Below, in pieces: positions 11,990-24,511 of a DNA stretch of 64,000 bases. Made by a program: the position numbers and the translations under genes. This DNA is from Pisolithus tinctorius (taxonomy: Eukaryota > Basidiomycota > Agaricomycetes > Boletales > Pisolithaceae): positions 310,001-374,000 of the forward strand of contig JANFAH010000055.1 in the NCBI GenBank assembly GCA_024663395.1. The letters are read 5' to 3'. The notes below the pieces were generated by a model. The model was not told where the DNA came from, ran no database searches, and saw only the letters and a program-made list of their open reading frames with translations. Each line of letters begins with the position of its first letter. Position 1 is the stretch's first letter.

Positions 11990-13729
11990 GGCACTTTGCG
12001 AAGGAGAAAGGCCAGCAAAGCAGCCACTGGGATGACATAGCCATCCATTGTCTTTGCTAGCATGTGCCTATGCAATGGTGTATTTGAGATGCCCCTGTTG
12101 TGAGGGTGTGTGTGCATAAGTCATCAATGAGTTATGCATGTGATGATGGTGCTTACTCTTTGACTGGGTCTGGTGAATTCAATCGCTGCAAGACCAGCTC
12201 ATTTGAGGTGTCCAAAAGGTCCAAAGCATGCTTGAAATACTGAGTGACTGCCAATCACAGTCCAGGCAAGGTCTCATCATTGTCCTTGGGTATTGCTACC
12301 AGGTTTCACAAGGTTTCCACTTCATGTGGAGCAGTAGCCAGATATTCATGCCATTGTGTTGTCATGAGCCATGGAGTGATCATGCGCTCTTCTTGATTGG
12401 CTTGAGGGGGGATGCAGAAGTCTTGTTCCAATTCCTTTAGGAGGCTGTTTGCCAATGCTCCTGTGGAAATGTCTTTGGCATCGGCCACTGCTGGCTCTTT
12501 GACTTCCCAGAGGATACGATGTGTGCCATAGCCCTGTGCATTCATGCTTTGAGCTCTGCACATCCTCCATGCTCGTGGTGCTGTGATATTCTTGTGTTCT
12601 CGTTGGTGATGGTCCTGTATTTTCTGCTCTGTTGTGTAGATTTTTGGACAGTGGTCACATGAAAATGCATCCCAGACTGCCAGCCCTTGGACAATGTCTC
12701 ATGGTCCTCTGATTTCTGTGGGGAGAACAGAAGCAACATTGGTTTCTGACAAGGCACCATTGAGCTGGATCTGATCCATGTTCATGATGGAATGATTGGT
12801 GGCAATGTGGTTGGTCACATTGGTTCTGGGAATGGTGATCTTGCAACTCGTGCATACAAGGCAGAGAAATTCTTTGTTGACAGCCAGGTGGAGTGTGCTG
12901 AGATATGGGTGGTAGATGAGGCCACCCACAGTAGACAGCTGTGACTGGGCTGGTTGAGTGGTTTGTATGTTTTTTTTGGATGCAAGCAAAGACTGTGACC
13001 ATGAGATCAGCCTTGTAGTATGAGCTTGCCAAATTCTTTTAATCTTACTTTGAAACAAATGTCTTGAATGGACTCTGGGACTGGAGACCCCACTTGCACT
13101 GACATGGGAGATGCTATGGATCCATGTCCATGCTGCAATGGCTTGCATAAGTCATCAATGAGTTGTGCAAAGGTGGGTGAGCTTACCCTGTCTGTGCTGC
13201 TGGCTGAAGACTCTGCTGATGGGGAATGCATGTTGATATCCCCAGCTGGGGCCTGCATTGTGGTGTCAAGACCACTCTCAAGCTAGCAAAACAGCACTTA
13301 CTGATCCTTGATTGCACAACTCATCGATGAGTTGTGCAGACATGGTGCTAGTTGAAGGGGCCATGCCACTGGAATGGCCAGAGGCAGTAGTATTATATGA
13401 TGAGGATGACATTTCACTCTGTTTTTACATGTTTTTTCAGTTGCAATTGAATCTTGAATGCTTTGATTTACCTTTTTTTCTGGGCCTAACCAAGTGGACT
13501 TGGCCCTCTTCATGTGTGCTTTCAAGGCATCTGTGGTTGAATACCCTGTTGCTTTAGGGCAGGATGCCTCAGAACAGTAGCATAACAATAGACTGCCTGT
13601 CCTGTGCACTGTAACCTGCTGTCCATCAGGTGCAGTAAAGGTTGATACTCTGACACATTTTTTGTTGTGAGTGTTGTGTAGATTTTTGTTGTCAAACTCT
13701 GCTCCACAGGTGCTGCATGTGTAAGCCAT
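11932..13729 (-). pseudogene. C2H2 zinc-finger gene, N-terminal half only
   Basis: The start at ATG 13729 gives MAYTCSTCGAEFDN, a Cys2-His zinc-finger motif. A second finger-like segment (LCYCSEASCP) and a Ser-rich region follow. Next come a CLVCTSCKITIP cysteine pair, a C2H2 finger (FSCDHCPKIYTTEQ) and a C-terminal part with LVLQRLNSPDP and TPLHRHMLAKTMDGY. In Agaricomycetes such sequences form the first half of very large proteins, some with a RecQ-like helicase at the C-terminus (from memory of the family); no helicase part is present here. Nonsense TGA codons occur at 12699 and 12306, among others. The sequence stops at about 11990 against the plus-strand gene. The palindrome of the adjacent array also lies in an exon of this gene, where it encodes AQLIDELC, and in the intron near 12110. 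Confidence 0.6.
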
Positions 13730-14670
13730 GCTACTGTGTGATGATGGTGATGATGGGAAAGATCAGAAGAAAGAAAATGAAGGGAGGGAAAGAGGAAAGA
13801 AATACCTTTCTCACAATGGATGCTATATATACTGGCTATCTGTGGCTATGCAGAGCTGTTATCTATACATGGTAGGTGCTTTGCATGGCAGTGTAATTTT
13901 TTCAGCAGCTATACACAGCTTTCAATGGCAGTGTGATTTTTTTTTTGGTGGTCAGACCATTGCAACTCATCGATGAGTTGCATAGTTGCCTTGGGCATTG
14001 CACAGCTTGTTTCTATATATGGTAGGTGCTTTTGTGGCTATACACAGCTTTCACCCATATATGGTAGGCGCTTTCAGTGGCTATACACAGCTTTTGGTGG
14101 CAGGATGATTTTTCTTTGGTGTCAGGTCATTGCAACTCATCGATGAATTGCGTAGTTGCCTTGGGCATTGCACAGCTTGTTTCTATATATGGTAGGCACT
14201 TTTGTGGCTATACACAGCTTTCACCCATATATGGTAGGTGCTTTCAGTGGCTATACACAGCTTTCAGTGGCAGGATGATTTTTCTTTGGTGTCAGGTCAT
14301 TGCAACTCATCGATGAGTTGCATAGTTGCCTTGGGCATTGCACAGCTTGTTTCTATATATGGTAGGCACTTTTGTGGCTATACACAGCTTTCACCCATAT
14401 ATGGTAGGCGCTTTCAGTGGCTATACACAGCTTTCAGTGGCAGTGTGATTTTTTTGGTGTCAGGCCATTGCAACTCATCAATAAGTTGTGTAGTTGCCTT
14501 GTGCTATATAAAACCTGTTTCCTTATATGGTAGGCACTTTTGTGGCTATACACAGCTTTAGTCCATATATAGTAGGCGCTTTCAGTGGCTATACACAGCT
14601 TTCAGTGGCTGTGTGATTTTTTACATGTTTTTGCCTGCACAAGTCATCGATGACTTGTGCAATTACCATA
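13730..14670. repeat. 170-bp tandem array with palindrome CAACTCATCGATGAGTTG
   Basis: The perfect 18-bp palindrome, or variants of it, occurs at 13963, 14133, 14303 and 14471, spaced 170, 170 and 168 bp. A further variant lies near 14637 (CAAGTCATCGATGACTTG). Each unit also has a TATATATGGTAGG motif and a GGCTATACACAGCTTT motif. Related palindromes occur near 12113, 13145, 13313, 15672 and 17187. The array sits in the 5' flank of the minus-strand C2H2 gene. Confidence 0.9.
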
Positions 14671-14695
14671 TATAGTAGGTGCTTTCGAGACTGGA

Positions 14696-14723
14696 ACTGG
14701 GCGGACGGTTTAGATTATTAGGG
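14696..14723 (+). repeat. 28-bp inverted repeat, left copy
   Basis: The 28 bases starting ACTGGGCGGACGG are perfectly repeated in inverted orientation at 44064-44091. Flanking bases differ on both sides. The two copies face each other across 29.4 kb, like terminal inverted repeats. No convincing target-site duplication is visible. Confidence 0.85.
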
Positions 14724-15640
14724 AAGCAGTGGGATGGGGAGGGGGAAGGCAAGGATATGGGTACAGAGGGAGAAAGTGATGAATGCAATGTTGATATAGA
14801 TTGTGGTTCCCATTCCTGTGGAACTGAATCCCAGTGTTGCCTAGTGTAGTCTCATCTGGTAGCAACATGTTTGGCATCTTTGGATGATACCTGGCCCAAA
14901 CATGAACCCCCCTCTTCAGCTTTGCTCCATCAAAACAATTCCAGATCAATCTGGCTGTCCATACCATGTCTGTGCCACTTGAATGACATGGCAGGACCAT
15001 TTGGATCACACCAGAAAGGACCCTATGTGTCATTCCCCTCCTCTTATCCTGGGGGTGCTAATCCTGTAAAGTTTAGGAAGCATGAAAGTTTGTCAGGAAT
15101 GGTTGTCCTGGAGGGCCTGAATGTCACAACAGATGATGAGAATGGTTGCAGCATTCCTAGGTGTCAGAATATCCATGTAAGATATGTTACCCCCCCCCCC
15201 CCTCCCCATGTTCACTCCATCAAAACAATTTCAGAGATCGGTCTGGCTGTCTGAATCATGTCTACCCCATCTGTATGACATTACAAGACCATCAGAATTG
15301 CATTAAAAAGGTCCCCATATTTGTTTCATCAACATACCCGATCCCCTCCTCATACCCCAGGGATGGCGATCCAGTAACATCAGGAGGGGGTGCCAGCTTG
15401 CCAGGGATGGATGTCCTTGGTATTATCAATGCCACTGAAGACAATGGAAATGATTTCCAGCCTCCCAGAAGTATTTTCAAAGAGATACCACTTTGTGGTC
15501 TGACCATACTTCTACCCCCTGTAGATTTTTTTTCCGACTGCCAATTTCATTCAAATTTCACCTGGGACATCCCAATGGACATATCTATCGACTCCCAGCA
15601 TTATTTCCCCAAAATTATGGTTGGGAGTTTGTAATTATAA
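14724..15640. repeat. Diverged 290-bp tandem duplication
   Basis: The segments starting near 14931 and 15221 align through shared blocks such as CCATCAAAACAATT, at a spacing of 290 bp, and are well diverged. A run of 13-14 C near 15190 lies between them. No gene is supported. Confidence 0.65.
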
Positions 15641-15699
15641 TTCCCCCAGGGGCTGTATAAACATGCTCCTTGCACAAGTTGATGACAAGTTATGCAGGA

Positions 15700-17253
15700 G
15701 TGGGAGGATGACTAAGCAAGACCTGCTGACTATGTGTGGATGGAGCTTCAGATAATGGTGGTAGATAGACTCTTCCAAATGAGCCTCAACTACCAAGTAT
15801 ATGAATGATGACAGATAGACCCCTTCGTGGAGCCTCAACTGTCAACAATGAGATAGGCACTGAACTGATTGCTGGACTGCTTCTGAATTGCTTCCTGATT
15901 GATTGAGTGTAGCTAAGTACATGGGGGTTTATATACTGTGGGGGGGAGCACAGCTTGTGACAAACAAGGCACAAACACTTGGTAAGTAATGAGTAAGGAC
16001 TGAGTAATCATGATGAGTAAGCAAGAAATGAAAAGTAAGCAAGCAAGGAGGATTGGTAAGTATTGGCAATGAACGAGTCAAGGATAGTCAAAATATCGCA
16101 GAATGAGTCAAATAGAGTCAGAAACTGAGTAAGCACACTGATATCACATTAGGGGGTGGCGATGCAAGTCAGATCTCGGCGGAGACATCTCTAGATCCAA
16201 AGATGGCATGACAGATGGACAGTGTTTCCAGATAGGGAAGTATTAATTCCAGAATTGAAGGGCATGAGTCAGGCGTCAAAGGGGGCTAGGGCGTTGGGGG
16301 TCTGTGGGGCAATGAGAGCATATGCGATCGCGTCTCCCACCCTTTCATCCTCTCAGCAAAGTTAACAAAAACTTCATGGATGGGGTTGTGATGGAGGAGG
16401 AGAAGGGGGGACATCTTCTGCTGGATCTTGCAGTAAGAAGGCAAGATGCATGTCATACTCGTCATGAATGCGATCAGGGAGGCTGGAGGACAGTAGACCA
16501 TACTGCAGCTGTCGCAATGCGGGAAGAATGATGGACGAGACTGGAATAAAGACAGTGCAGGGAGCAGGGAGGAACGATCCATATGCTTCATCAAGAGGGG
16601 AGACTGAAATGACCACATAAGACCTTTCTAACCGAGTGACAGACCTGAGGCGACCAAAGAACATCCTTCTGGAAGTCATACTGACAAGGAGAACACGCTG
16701 ACCAAGCTGCATGGGATGGGACGGGGCTGACAATGACAGGATGAACCAGGGGGCTTCAGGATGGAAGCTGGTGGGAATGCCTGGCAGATATACATAGCCA
16801 TTGTCTCTGGCAAATGAGACAAGCAAGATGATCGACGAAGAGGTGGCCATGACTGATGGACTTTGCAAAATGAGCGTCTGATGGATGGAGTGCTGTAGAA
16901 ATGCGTAGGGTGCGAGGATCCTCTCCAAATTTGGAAGGAAGAATCGTGGGGCTGAGCACTTTAAGTGAGTGTGGGAATGGAGTCGATATCTTTGGAAATG
17001 GTGGAGATACGACGAAAACCGGAATGCCGTACACAGGCGCTAAAAACTTTTAATGCGCGCTTAACTCGCTTCCTCTTTTCTCTTTAGCACTGACGACTCG
17101 TTCTTGTGCAAAGGATGACTGTTAATGTCCAACAGTCTTTCTACGCATGCGGCCTTTAGTCTTCATCTGCATGCTTGGGCATTGTGCGCAACTCATTGAC
17201 GAGTTAGGCGGAGTCAGCTGTAACCATGTCCACAACACCTTTGGTGTGTGACA
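15700..17253 (-). mobile_element. Retroelement-like insert, copy 2
   Basis: This is a second copy of the insert at 8.9-10.6 kb, with the same right terminus (minus-strand start TGTCACACACC...) and the same minus-strand TATA region near 15935. A minus frame at 16374-16928 matches the frame of copy 1 along most of its length, with many substitutions. The left end is uncertain. The shared frame contains repeated Ser/Pro/Leu-rich stretches and no recognised domain. Confidence 0.6.
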
Positions 17254-17254
17254 C

Positions 17255-18180
17255 CGGGCTGGCTTCCATGGCATTGGTGCTGTACCAGAACACATTACAA
17301 TGGCATAGGTGCTGGGACAGATTCCACAGGATTGGTGTTGTGCCAGAACACATTACATTACAATGGTGCCAGAATGGCCTGCATGATGGCCCCATGGCAT
17401 TGGGGATGTGCCAGCACTAATTGCAAAGGTGCCAGGATGGCTTGCATGATGGACCTGTGGCATTGGGGATATGCTGGAATACATGGAACTGGTGCTGGGC
17501 CGGCCTCCATGGCATTGGTTCAGTGCCGGTACACATTACAATGGTGCCAGAATGGCCTGCACAATAGGCCTCCTGGTATTGGGGATGGCTGGAACATATT
17601 GCATAGGTTCCAGCACAGCTTCCATGGCATTGGTGTTGTGCTGGAACACATTCCAATGGTACTGGGATGGCCTGCATGCTGGCCCCATGGCATTGGGGAT
17701 GTGCTGGAACACATGGACCTGGTGCCAGTGCTGGCTTACAATACATCGGTGCTGGGACAGCTTCCATGATGGCCCCAGGGCAGTGGCGATGTGCCAGAGC
17801 ACGTGGCATTGGTGCCAGCATGGCTTCCATGGCATTGGCATTGTGCCAGTTCACATTAAATCAGTGCTGGCATGGATGGCTTCCATGGCATTAGTCCTGG
17901 GTTTGTGTTGGCCTGGCTCACATTGCTTTGGTGCTGGGATGCCTTGGATGGCATTGGTATTGGGTCTGCCCATGTGGAATTGATCCCAGGACAGCCAGCA
18001 TGGCATTGGTATTGGTCCTATTCATATTGCATTGGTGTTGGCCTGGCTCACATGGCAATCATCCCAGGATGGCCTGCATGGCATTTGTGGTGGACTGGCC
18101 CACGTGGCAGTGTTGCTGGGATGGCTAGCATGGCATTGGTGTTGGGCCAGCTTGCATGACAGTGCTGCCAGGGGTGAACT
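17255..18180. repeat. GC-rich minisatellite, about 55-62 bp unit
   Basis: Degenerate units carry ATGGCATTGG, GTGCCAGAACACATT and TGCCAGAATGGCCTGC blocks every 55-62 bp. Several frames on both strands stay open because the unit lacks stop codons. They are artefacts of repetition, not genes. Confidence 0.8.
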
Positions 18181-18938
18181 CTGGGGCTGAGCCCATCCAT
18201 ACCTTCTGGGGACACCCAACTCTGGGCTTACCTGGGACTACTCATATTGCAGTGGCTACACCCTAGTCCCACAGCTGGCTTGTACCCCATGATGACAATT
18301 CTAACCTCTGTGCAGCCATTCTCTATAATGACTCCTACTTATGGGCTCAGCTGTATGCTATGGTGACACTCATTTATTGGGCCCCCCATAGTCCATGATG
18401 ACACTTACTCCCCAGCCTGCTTGTAACTGACAATGACAATTCAAACCACAGCTGCACCATTCCTCATGACAACATTTCCTCCCAGGCTCAGCTGTACTAC
18501 ATGGTGACACTCATCAGTTGGGCTCTCCCATACTACAAGGTGACAATAGGTTCATGGCTCTCATGTAACACACATGCACAGGCCATACATGGGCTCAACC
18601 TCCACTGGCCCATCACCAATGGCCAATTGTCAGCCTCTGCTGACTGTCTCATACAGCCTAACCAGGTGCATGGGCTCATATTCCTGGGTGCTGTCAGGCC
18701 AGGTGTCACATGGCATGTGCTGCTTGTATGTCGATGTTGCTGGTGTCAGTGATGGAGGTGCAATCAGCTACAAGTTTATATGGTGAGAGTATGCATTTGA
18801 GCATGTTACTGTGCACAATGATTTCAATACTGAGTTGCTCTACCCTACAGTGTCAGCATGTCCCACTAGCTCTGTTCATGAGCTTGTGGAAGAGTACCCA
18901 TACCTGAAATTGAAGGATATTACATCTATCACAGATTT
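18181..18938. repeat. Diverged repeats, no gene
   Basis: Loose units rich in GATGACAATTC, GGTGACACTCAT and CAGCTGTA follow the minisatellite up to about 18560. Beyond that I see no pattern and no coding frame. The region replaces the sequence expected to encode the rest of the Pan1/intersectin-like protein. Confidence 0.45.
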
Positions 18939-21900
18939 TCATAATGTGATTCTGCACCCCACTTTGAGAGATGTGCATTGATGCTCTTCACCTTCATCAA
19001 TGTAAAGCAATTCTCCAGGGACAGCTACTGTATTAGATGTCGAGATATGAATGGGACCAGAAATAATTGGAATCTTGCGCTCGCGATCGATGTCTGGCGT
19101 AGTAGAGCGCGTATGACGCCCAAGGAAACTCAGCAAGTAAGATGTACAACTCTCTCTACCTCGTTCTTGTTCTCGATCTCGCAGCGAAGGCGACAGAGAC
19201 ACTGCAGGTGAGCGGGGAGGTGATGAAAATGTGAGCGAAGAAGCTGTGTCGAACAAAGAAGCTGACAATCGGTTAGCGGCTAATGATTGTCCACCATGCA
19301 GCTTCTTATCCATTTCGTAACGCTCGAATGCATCGTCGTTGCACGATGTACTGCTCGAGTCTGAGGTCGTCTTGAGGTGTGTGGGTTGAACAGACGTACT
19401 GAGTATTCCGCATATGGGTGAGAGCCTGGCGTTAGTACCTGTGCGACTGGTTACCTCCGAATCCTCTGAGAATTCCATCAAGGGGACCGGAGGAAGTTCC
19501 TTATGCCTCGCACAAGACAAGAGGTTCATGGGCAGGAGGTAGAGATCCATGTCGTTTGGCAGCCCCTATCGAGAAGCCCCTCTCACCCTCTGGACCCCCT
19601 AGCCCCGTCGCATCTACGCCTACTCCATGCCAATTGGCGTGCCGCGGATGGCTCATCGATCGATTGTGGTCTCTGAGGTTGCTGACGATAACTCCAACGG
19701 CTTCCAGCACACGCCGGCGTTCCATCTCTTGTTTCTCCTGGTCCACAAAAGTTTGTGTTGCATTCACGTCGGAAGCCTCAGAGACTTCAGACACACCGTC
19801 GTAATCTAGAGAGTAGTAATCGTCGTCGTCGTCGTCTTCATCATCATCAATGCCCGTAATTTCTGGCATACGGTCCAATTTACGCGTCTTCACCGGTGAG
19901 CTGTAAGGAGTGCCATAACCATCATTGTTCAACATCTCACAGTCAGGGTCGGTGCTGTCAACGCGTTGCTTCTCGTCGCCGTCTGACTGCAAGTCACGCC
20001 CGCCGCTAATACCATATCTGCCGCTGAGTTGAACTTCGTAACCGCACCAATCACAGTCGTAACAAGAGCAGTCCGCATGTCAAGAACGTGGAATTTCGAT
20101 CGGTATTGAGATTGGTATTTTGGAATTCCGGAAAGAACAGGATAATCGATGGCACGGAGTACAAGGTACGAAGCAAGGAACATGCGAGAAACAAGAGAGA
20201 GAAAAAAGAAATATTTCAGCCTATATCCATCCCAGTGAACGAGAAGGTAAGAAGAACTCAGGGGATTGCTTTGCGCTAACAAAATGCAACTAACCCTCTG
20301 CCACCTCCACGTACGCTGCTGGGACGGCGTAGACGACACCATCTCGTTCGGCCCTCCACCAATCGGATTCTACCCGGTCGACGATGGTAAGAACATCACC
20401 CTCGTTAAATGAAAGCTCATTGGGACCCGAGCCTTCGTATGAGTAAAGAGCAGTAGCTTGAACTAAAAAGCCGTGTAACTGCGAAGTCTATGAAGGTAAA
20501 GCCGATGCGCACCTGGTTCGAGTACTTGTACGTAAGTCTGCGGGAAGAAACCCGATCTACTGTCATTGGCGGTCGTGCCGTACCACCAGTCACCGCCAGA
20601 CTTGGAGCCTCCATCACGATGTTTTCATTAATGCCTTGAACCAAGGTATCAGCACAGCCATTTGGGTCTCAGGGAAACTCCATACTCAGGTCTTCCATCC
20701 TCTGAGCCTCGTAAGCATACAACGAGCGTACCCTGAGTCCTGCGACACAATTAGGACGATAGGTGACCTGTAGCGCATACACACACTCACTAGTCAATTC
20801 ATCGACATCTGCCGTGGGATCGGAACCTCCATCTGGGACATGTTCCGAAACCCTGATGTCAGGTACATCTCCAGCGTATTCTTCTTCTTCTACAGTCTCA
20901 GGTAGACGGTCCAACGTGGCCTGGCCCGCAGGGCCAGCAGCCAACCCATTATACTAGTCCACTGATTCCTTGGGCCGATACTTTGAAGTCGAAGTCGACT
21001 GAACCTGCGGTAGCTCCGAGGCTTCGGTGACGGGGAGTACCGGTGCAGCGGGAGCTGGTGGCGACGGTGGAGACGGGGGTCGAGGAGTGGCACCGATATG
21101 TGCAGGGGGTGTATTGTCCCCGATGATCCTTCCAGCCGTAGCAACGGCGCTTCAATCATTTGTCACTGCTTTCCGCAAGACAGCACCTCCCTGAATAGCA
21201 CTCAGGAGAGCACTTCGGTCGCCAGGAGCTGCAGAAGGTGCTACTGGAGCAGGCGACTTCGACGGTGCCGGTACAGCAGGCGCTGGGGGAGGAGGGGGTG
21301 CTACAGGGGCAGGTGAAGAAACGGGTGAGGAACGTAGGTGATACTGGGTTCCTGATCGGCTGTGGTGCAGGCCCAGCGGACTGAGGCCTCGTAGGCAACA
21401 AACTCCCAAATAGCTGCTGTGCAAGTCCCACACGCGTATCTCGTGTTGCGAGTTCCTCATCACTGCTATCATCATCCTCTTTCTCGACCACTTCATCCCA
21501 GTCATCGTCGGTGCCGGAGGGTACGATATGATACCGTGGGCTTGACGGGCGGCGGAACGCCCGGACTTTTCGGGGGAGTGGGCACAGAGGGTGGAGGTGC
21601 CGTTTGGAAACGGAAGAACGGGTTACTATTGCCCACATTAGCTGGCGCAGGCGTGGTCTCCGGAGCAGGTGCGTTTGCGTCCTTCTTCAAACGATTGAAA
21701 GGATTATTGCTCGGTTTGTCAGCAGCAGCACCGGGGGTCGAAGCTGGAGGTGCAGGAGGTGGCGAGAATGCAGCTTCCTCGGCTCCCACTTCGGGCGTCG
21801 GCTGGACAGAAACAACTGCTGGTGGAGTGTCCACACGCGGCGCGGGTGGTGCAGAAGGCGCAGGTGGTGCGGGAGGAACGGGTGAATTTTGCGTACTAGA

Positions 21901-24511
21901 CACAGCGCTGACAGCAGGACTAGCAGCAGCTTTGGCAGCTAAGAACTGATTCCTCCTTTACTGGTATGCTTCCTCGTTCATCTTTCCTTCCTCTTCAATT
22001 TTGCGCAGGAGAGCTTCACGTTCCTCGCGCTTCTTGCGCAGAGCGGCTTCACGTGCTCTCAAAGCCACATCCTCTGGATCTTCTTCAGGTTCTGCGGGTG
22101 CTGGGGGGGCTGGTGCTGGAAGAGATGATTGAACCGATCGTGCAGACACGGCAACGGCAGCAGGAGTCCGGGGTGCAGCACCCTTTCTAGGTGGTGGTGG
22201 AGCAGGCGCATGAGGCTTAGGCGCTGGTGGAGCAGCCTTCGCTGCAGGCATGGTTGGAGTAGGAGTCGGCCTGGGCACTGGCGCCACCGGGGTTGGCACT
22301 GGCACTGGACCAGACGAGGGTGCAGGCGCTGTGGTCGTTGGTGTTAGCGTAGGAGTCGAACCCTTTCCCTCTTTGATGGCTCGTTCAGCTTCCAATTTCT
22401 GCTTTCGTACCTGTTCTCGTTCCTCAGCTTGGCGCTCAGCCTCTCTTGCCTTCTCCTCTGCTTCTCGTTTCTCCCTTTCAGGTCGATCTTCTACAGACGA
22501 ATCGAGGGTCGGGGAAACTGCCGATGTGAGTGCTGGTGATGAAACCCCCAGTGCCTGCATGCGCTCTTCCAGACGTCGCTTGGCCTGCGCTTGAATATAT
22601 GCCTTTCGTTGCTCAGGCGTCATATTCTTAAGTTGCAGTGCAGGCGACCGGGACGGTGCTGGTGCCGCTCTTGGCGGAGAATTGACTCTGGAGGCCGAAG
22701 GAACGGCAGGGGCCGCAGCCGGTGGAGAAGGTGTCACAGACCTGGTGTCTACGACATTCTCTCGGTCGAGTTGCCGATCGCTCTCCTCAGACCTATATGA
22801 TTTCTTCCCATTACGGTCATAATAGTCCCTTTCGTCCTTCTCGTACCTCGACCCACTCCTTGAATATGGTCGATCGTCCTCGGTCCCGTACCTGGACTCA
22901 GGGGTAGGACTATACCGACTGCCTTCCTCCCCTGCGAAACGTCCAAACCTCTCATTCCGCTTGTCCCTCTCGTTCGCCCACTCCCTCATTTCCCTCTCTC
23001 TCCTCGCCTCATGTTGCTCGACTTTCCTCTCGAGCTCAGGAACATCTTCATGCATAAGCTTCATAAGCTCCTTCTCAATCCTCCTTTCCTCGTCCTTTGT
23101 CGTTGTCCGGGTCCCGCGAGATACATACTCGAGATCCTCCTGAAGGCGCTTAATACGGTAGCGCAAATCCTCAAGGTCTCGATCGAGTTGATCCGATTCA
23201 CGTTCCGAAGAAAGGTTGTCATCGAGCATCTTTTGTGTATTAAGAAGCTGGTGCTTTAATGAAGCGATGTCTGACGCAGCTGGGTTCACTTCGTCTGATT
23301 GCAACCGGACAGCGTTGAGATCGATATGTCGGACAGATGACTAGTAGAACCCACCGGGAGGCGGGACATCTTCATGTCGGTACACCATAGCATCTTGACG
23401 ACCACCCCGTTGCGTCAGCGTTGTTGAGGATGAAGTGAAAGAGCGTTCTTTAAGTCGAGAAACCGGAGTATCGAGAGCAGATGGGGATCCAGCACGAGTA
23501 TCATTTTTGAGGACATCTTTAAGAAAATTGACGGATGTGTCGAGATCTCTAGAAGACGGAGGTACAAGTTCTGGAGGGAGCTCGTCCGGGATTTTTGATC
23601 TAGTCCTGTTTAAATCCATAAGTTATGGATCAAAGAGAGTATCTACTCGTAAGAACTTACTGCGACAAATGATACCCATTGCTACATGGCGCTCAGCGAT
23701 GTTCAGCTTACCTCAATTATCAGCATCCACAAGGGACCTATCACCCGCCCATTCCATCAGTGACTGCGAACATCAACTCATACCCATAGACATCGATAAC
23801 TCACCAAATTTTCGCGAGATCATTCCTGTCGAGAGCACTCTGTCCAAACTCTTCCAATGCAGTCTGTCCGCTGATGAAGCCAGCGCCCTGTGCATCCCAT
23901 GCTCTGAAGATCTGATCGTGACTCTTCTTCTCCGCCTTACTCAACGCCCATGGTACTTTTGGCGCAGTCCCCCTTCCGTACTGCCGGTTATGCTGCTGGA
24001 AACTCTGTTGCAACGATAAACCACCGAATTGCGGTTGAGAAGCGGGCTGGAGTTGCGGCGCACCGCCTGCAGCATATGGCGCAGACAAGTTGGCAGGCGT
24101 ACTTAAACGAACAGGACATCATTTGGAATCTGGGATCCACGAAACCCGTCATCTGTGGCATGAGGGGTGCTGGTGCGCGCCCTGCGAAGGCGGTGAGTTG
24201 TGGAACAAGTGAGGGCCGAGGCTCGGTCCTTCAAACCTGTTCTGCGCGAGATTGAGAAATGAAGATGGCTGCTGTAGGGGCGCAGAAGGTGGTGGGGGCG
24301 GAGGATGGTCCTGTTGGAATTGACTGGGAATAGAAGGAATGGGGGACAGAGGAGGCCGCTGACCAAAACGACTCTGCGCACCTGGGAATCCCGTCGGCTG
24401 AACTTGCAGAAGCCCACCAGGCCCACCAGGCCCACCAGGTGCATCATGAAACCCGGTTTGCTGAGACTGAAGAGACGCTGAAGGACGCACTCCGGGATAT
24501 CCAGTGGGCTA
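18939..24511 (-). pseudogene. pan1-like: Pan1/intersectin-like endocytic scaffold pseudogene
   Basis: In the parent family this is an actin-linked endocytosis scaffold at the cell cortex. Reading leftward there are QPTG[YF]PG repeats (24.5-24.2 kb), an EH domain (LSKAEKKSHDQIFRAWDAQG, 24.0-23.7 kb), a coiled coil (23.3-22.9), basic and proline-rich parts (22.8-21.2), and two SH3 domains. The first SH3 has GGDWWYG and GFFPQTYV (about 20.7-20.5), the second ALYSYEG and SDWWRAERDG (about 20.45-20.30). A Ser-rich linker follows. The RhoGEF domain that comes next in the full-length basidiomycete protein is absent. Lesions include in-frame stops at 24509 (TAG), 23341 (TAG), 21958 (TAA), 21152 (TGA) and 20954 (TAG), frameshifts near 24150, 24095, 21540, 21350 and 19540, and an odd Arg in the conserved AEFHVAMG motif. 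It is almost certainly non-functional, with an intact copy presumably elsewhere. Confidence 0.85.

Noticed and set aside
17226..18219. Several overlapping open frames on both strands
   Set aside because: They arise from a stop-poor 55-62 bp minisatellite and change frame with each irregular unit.
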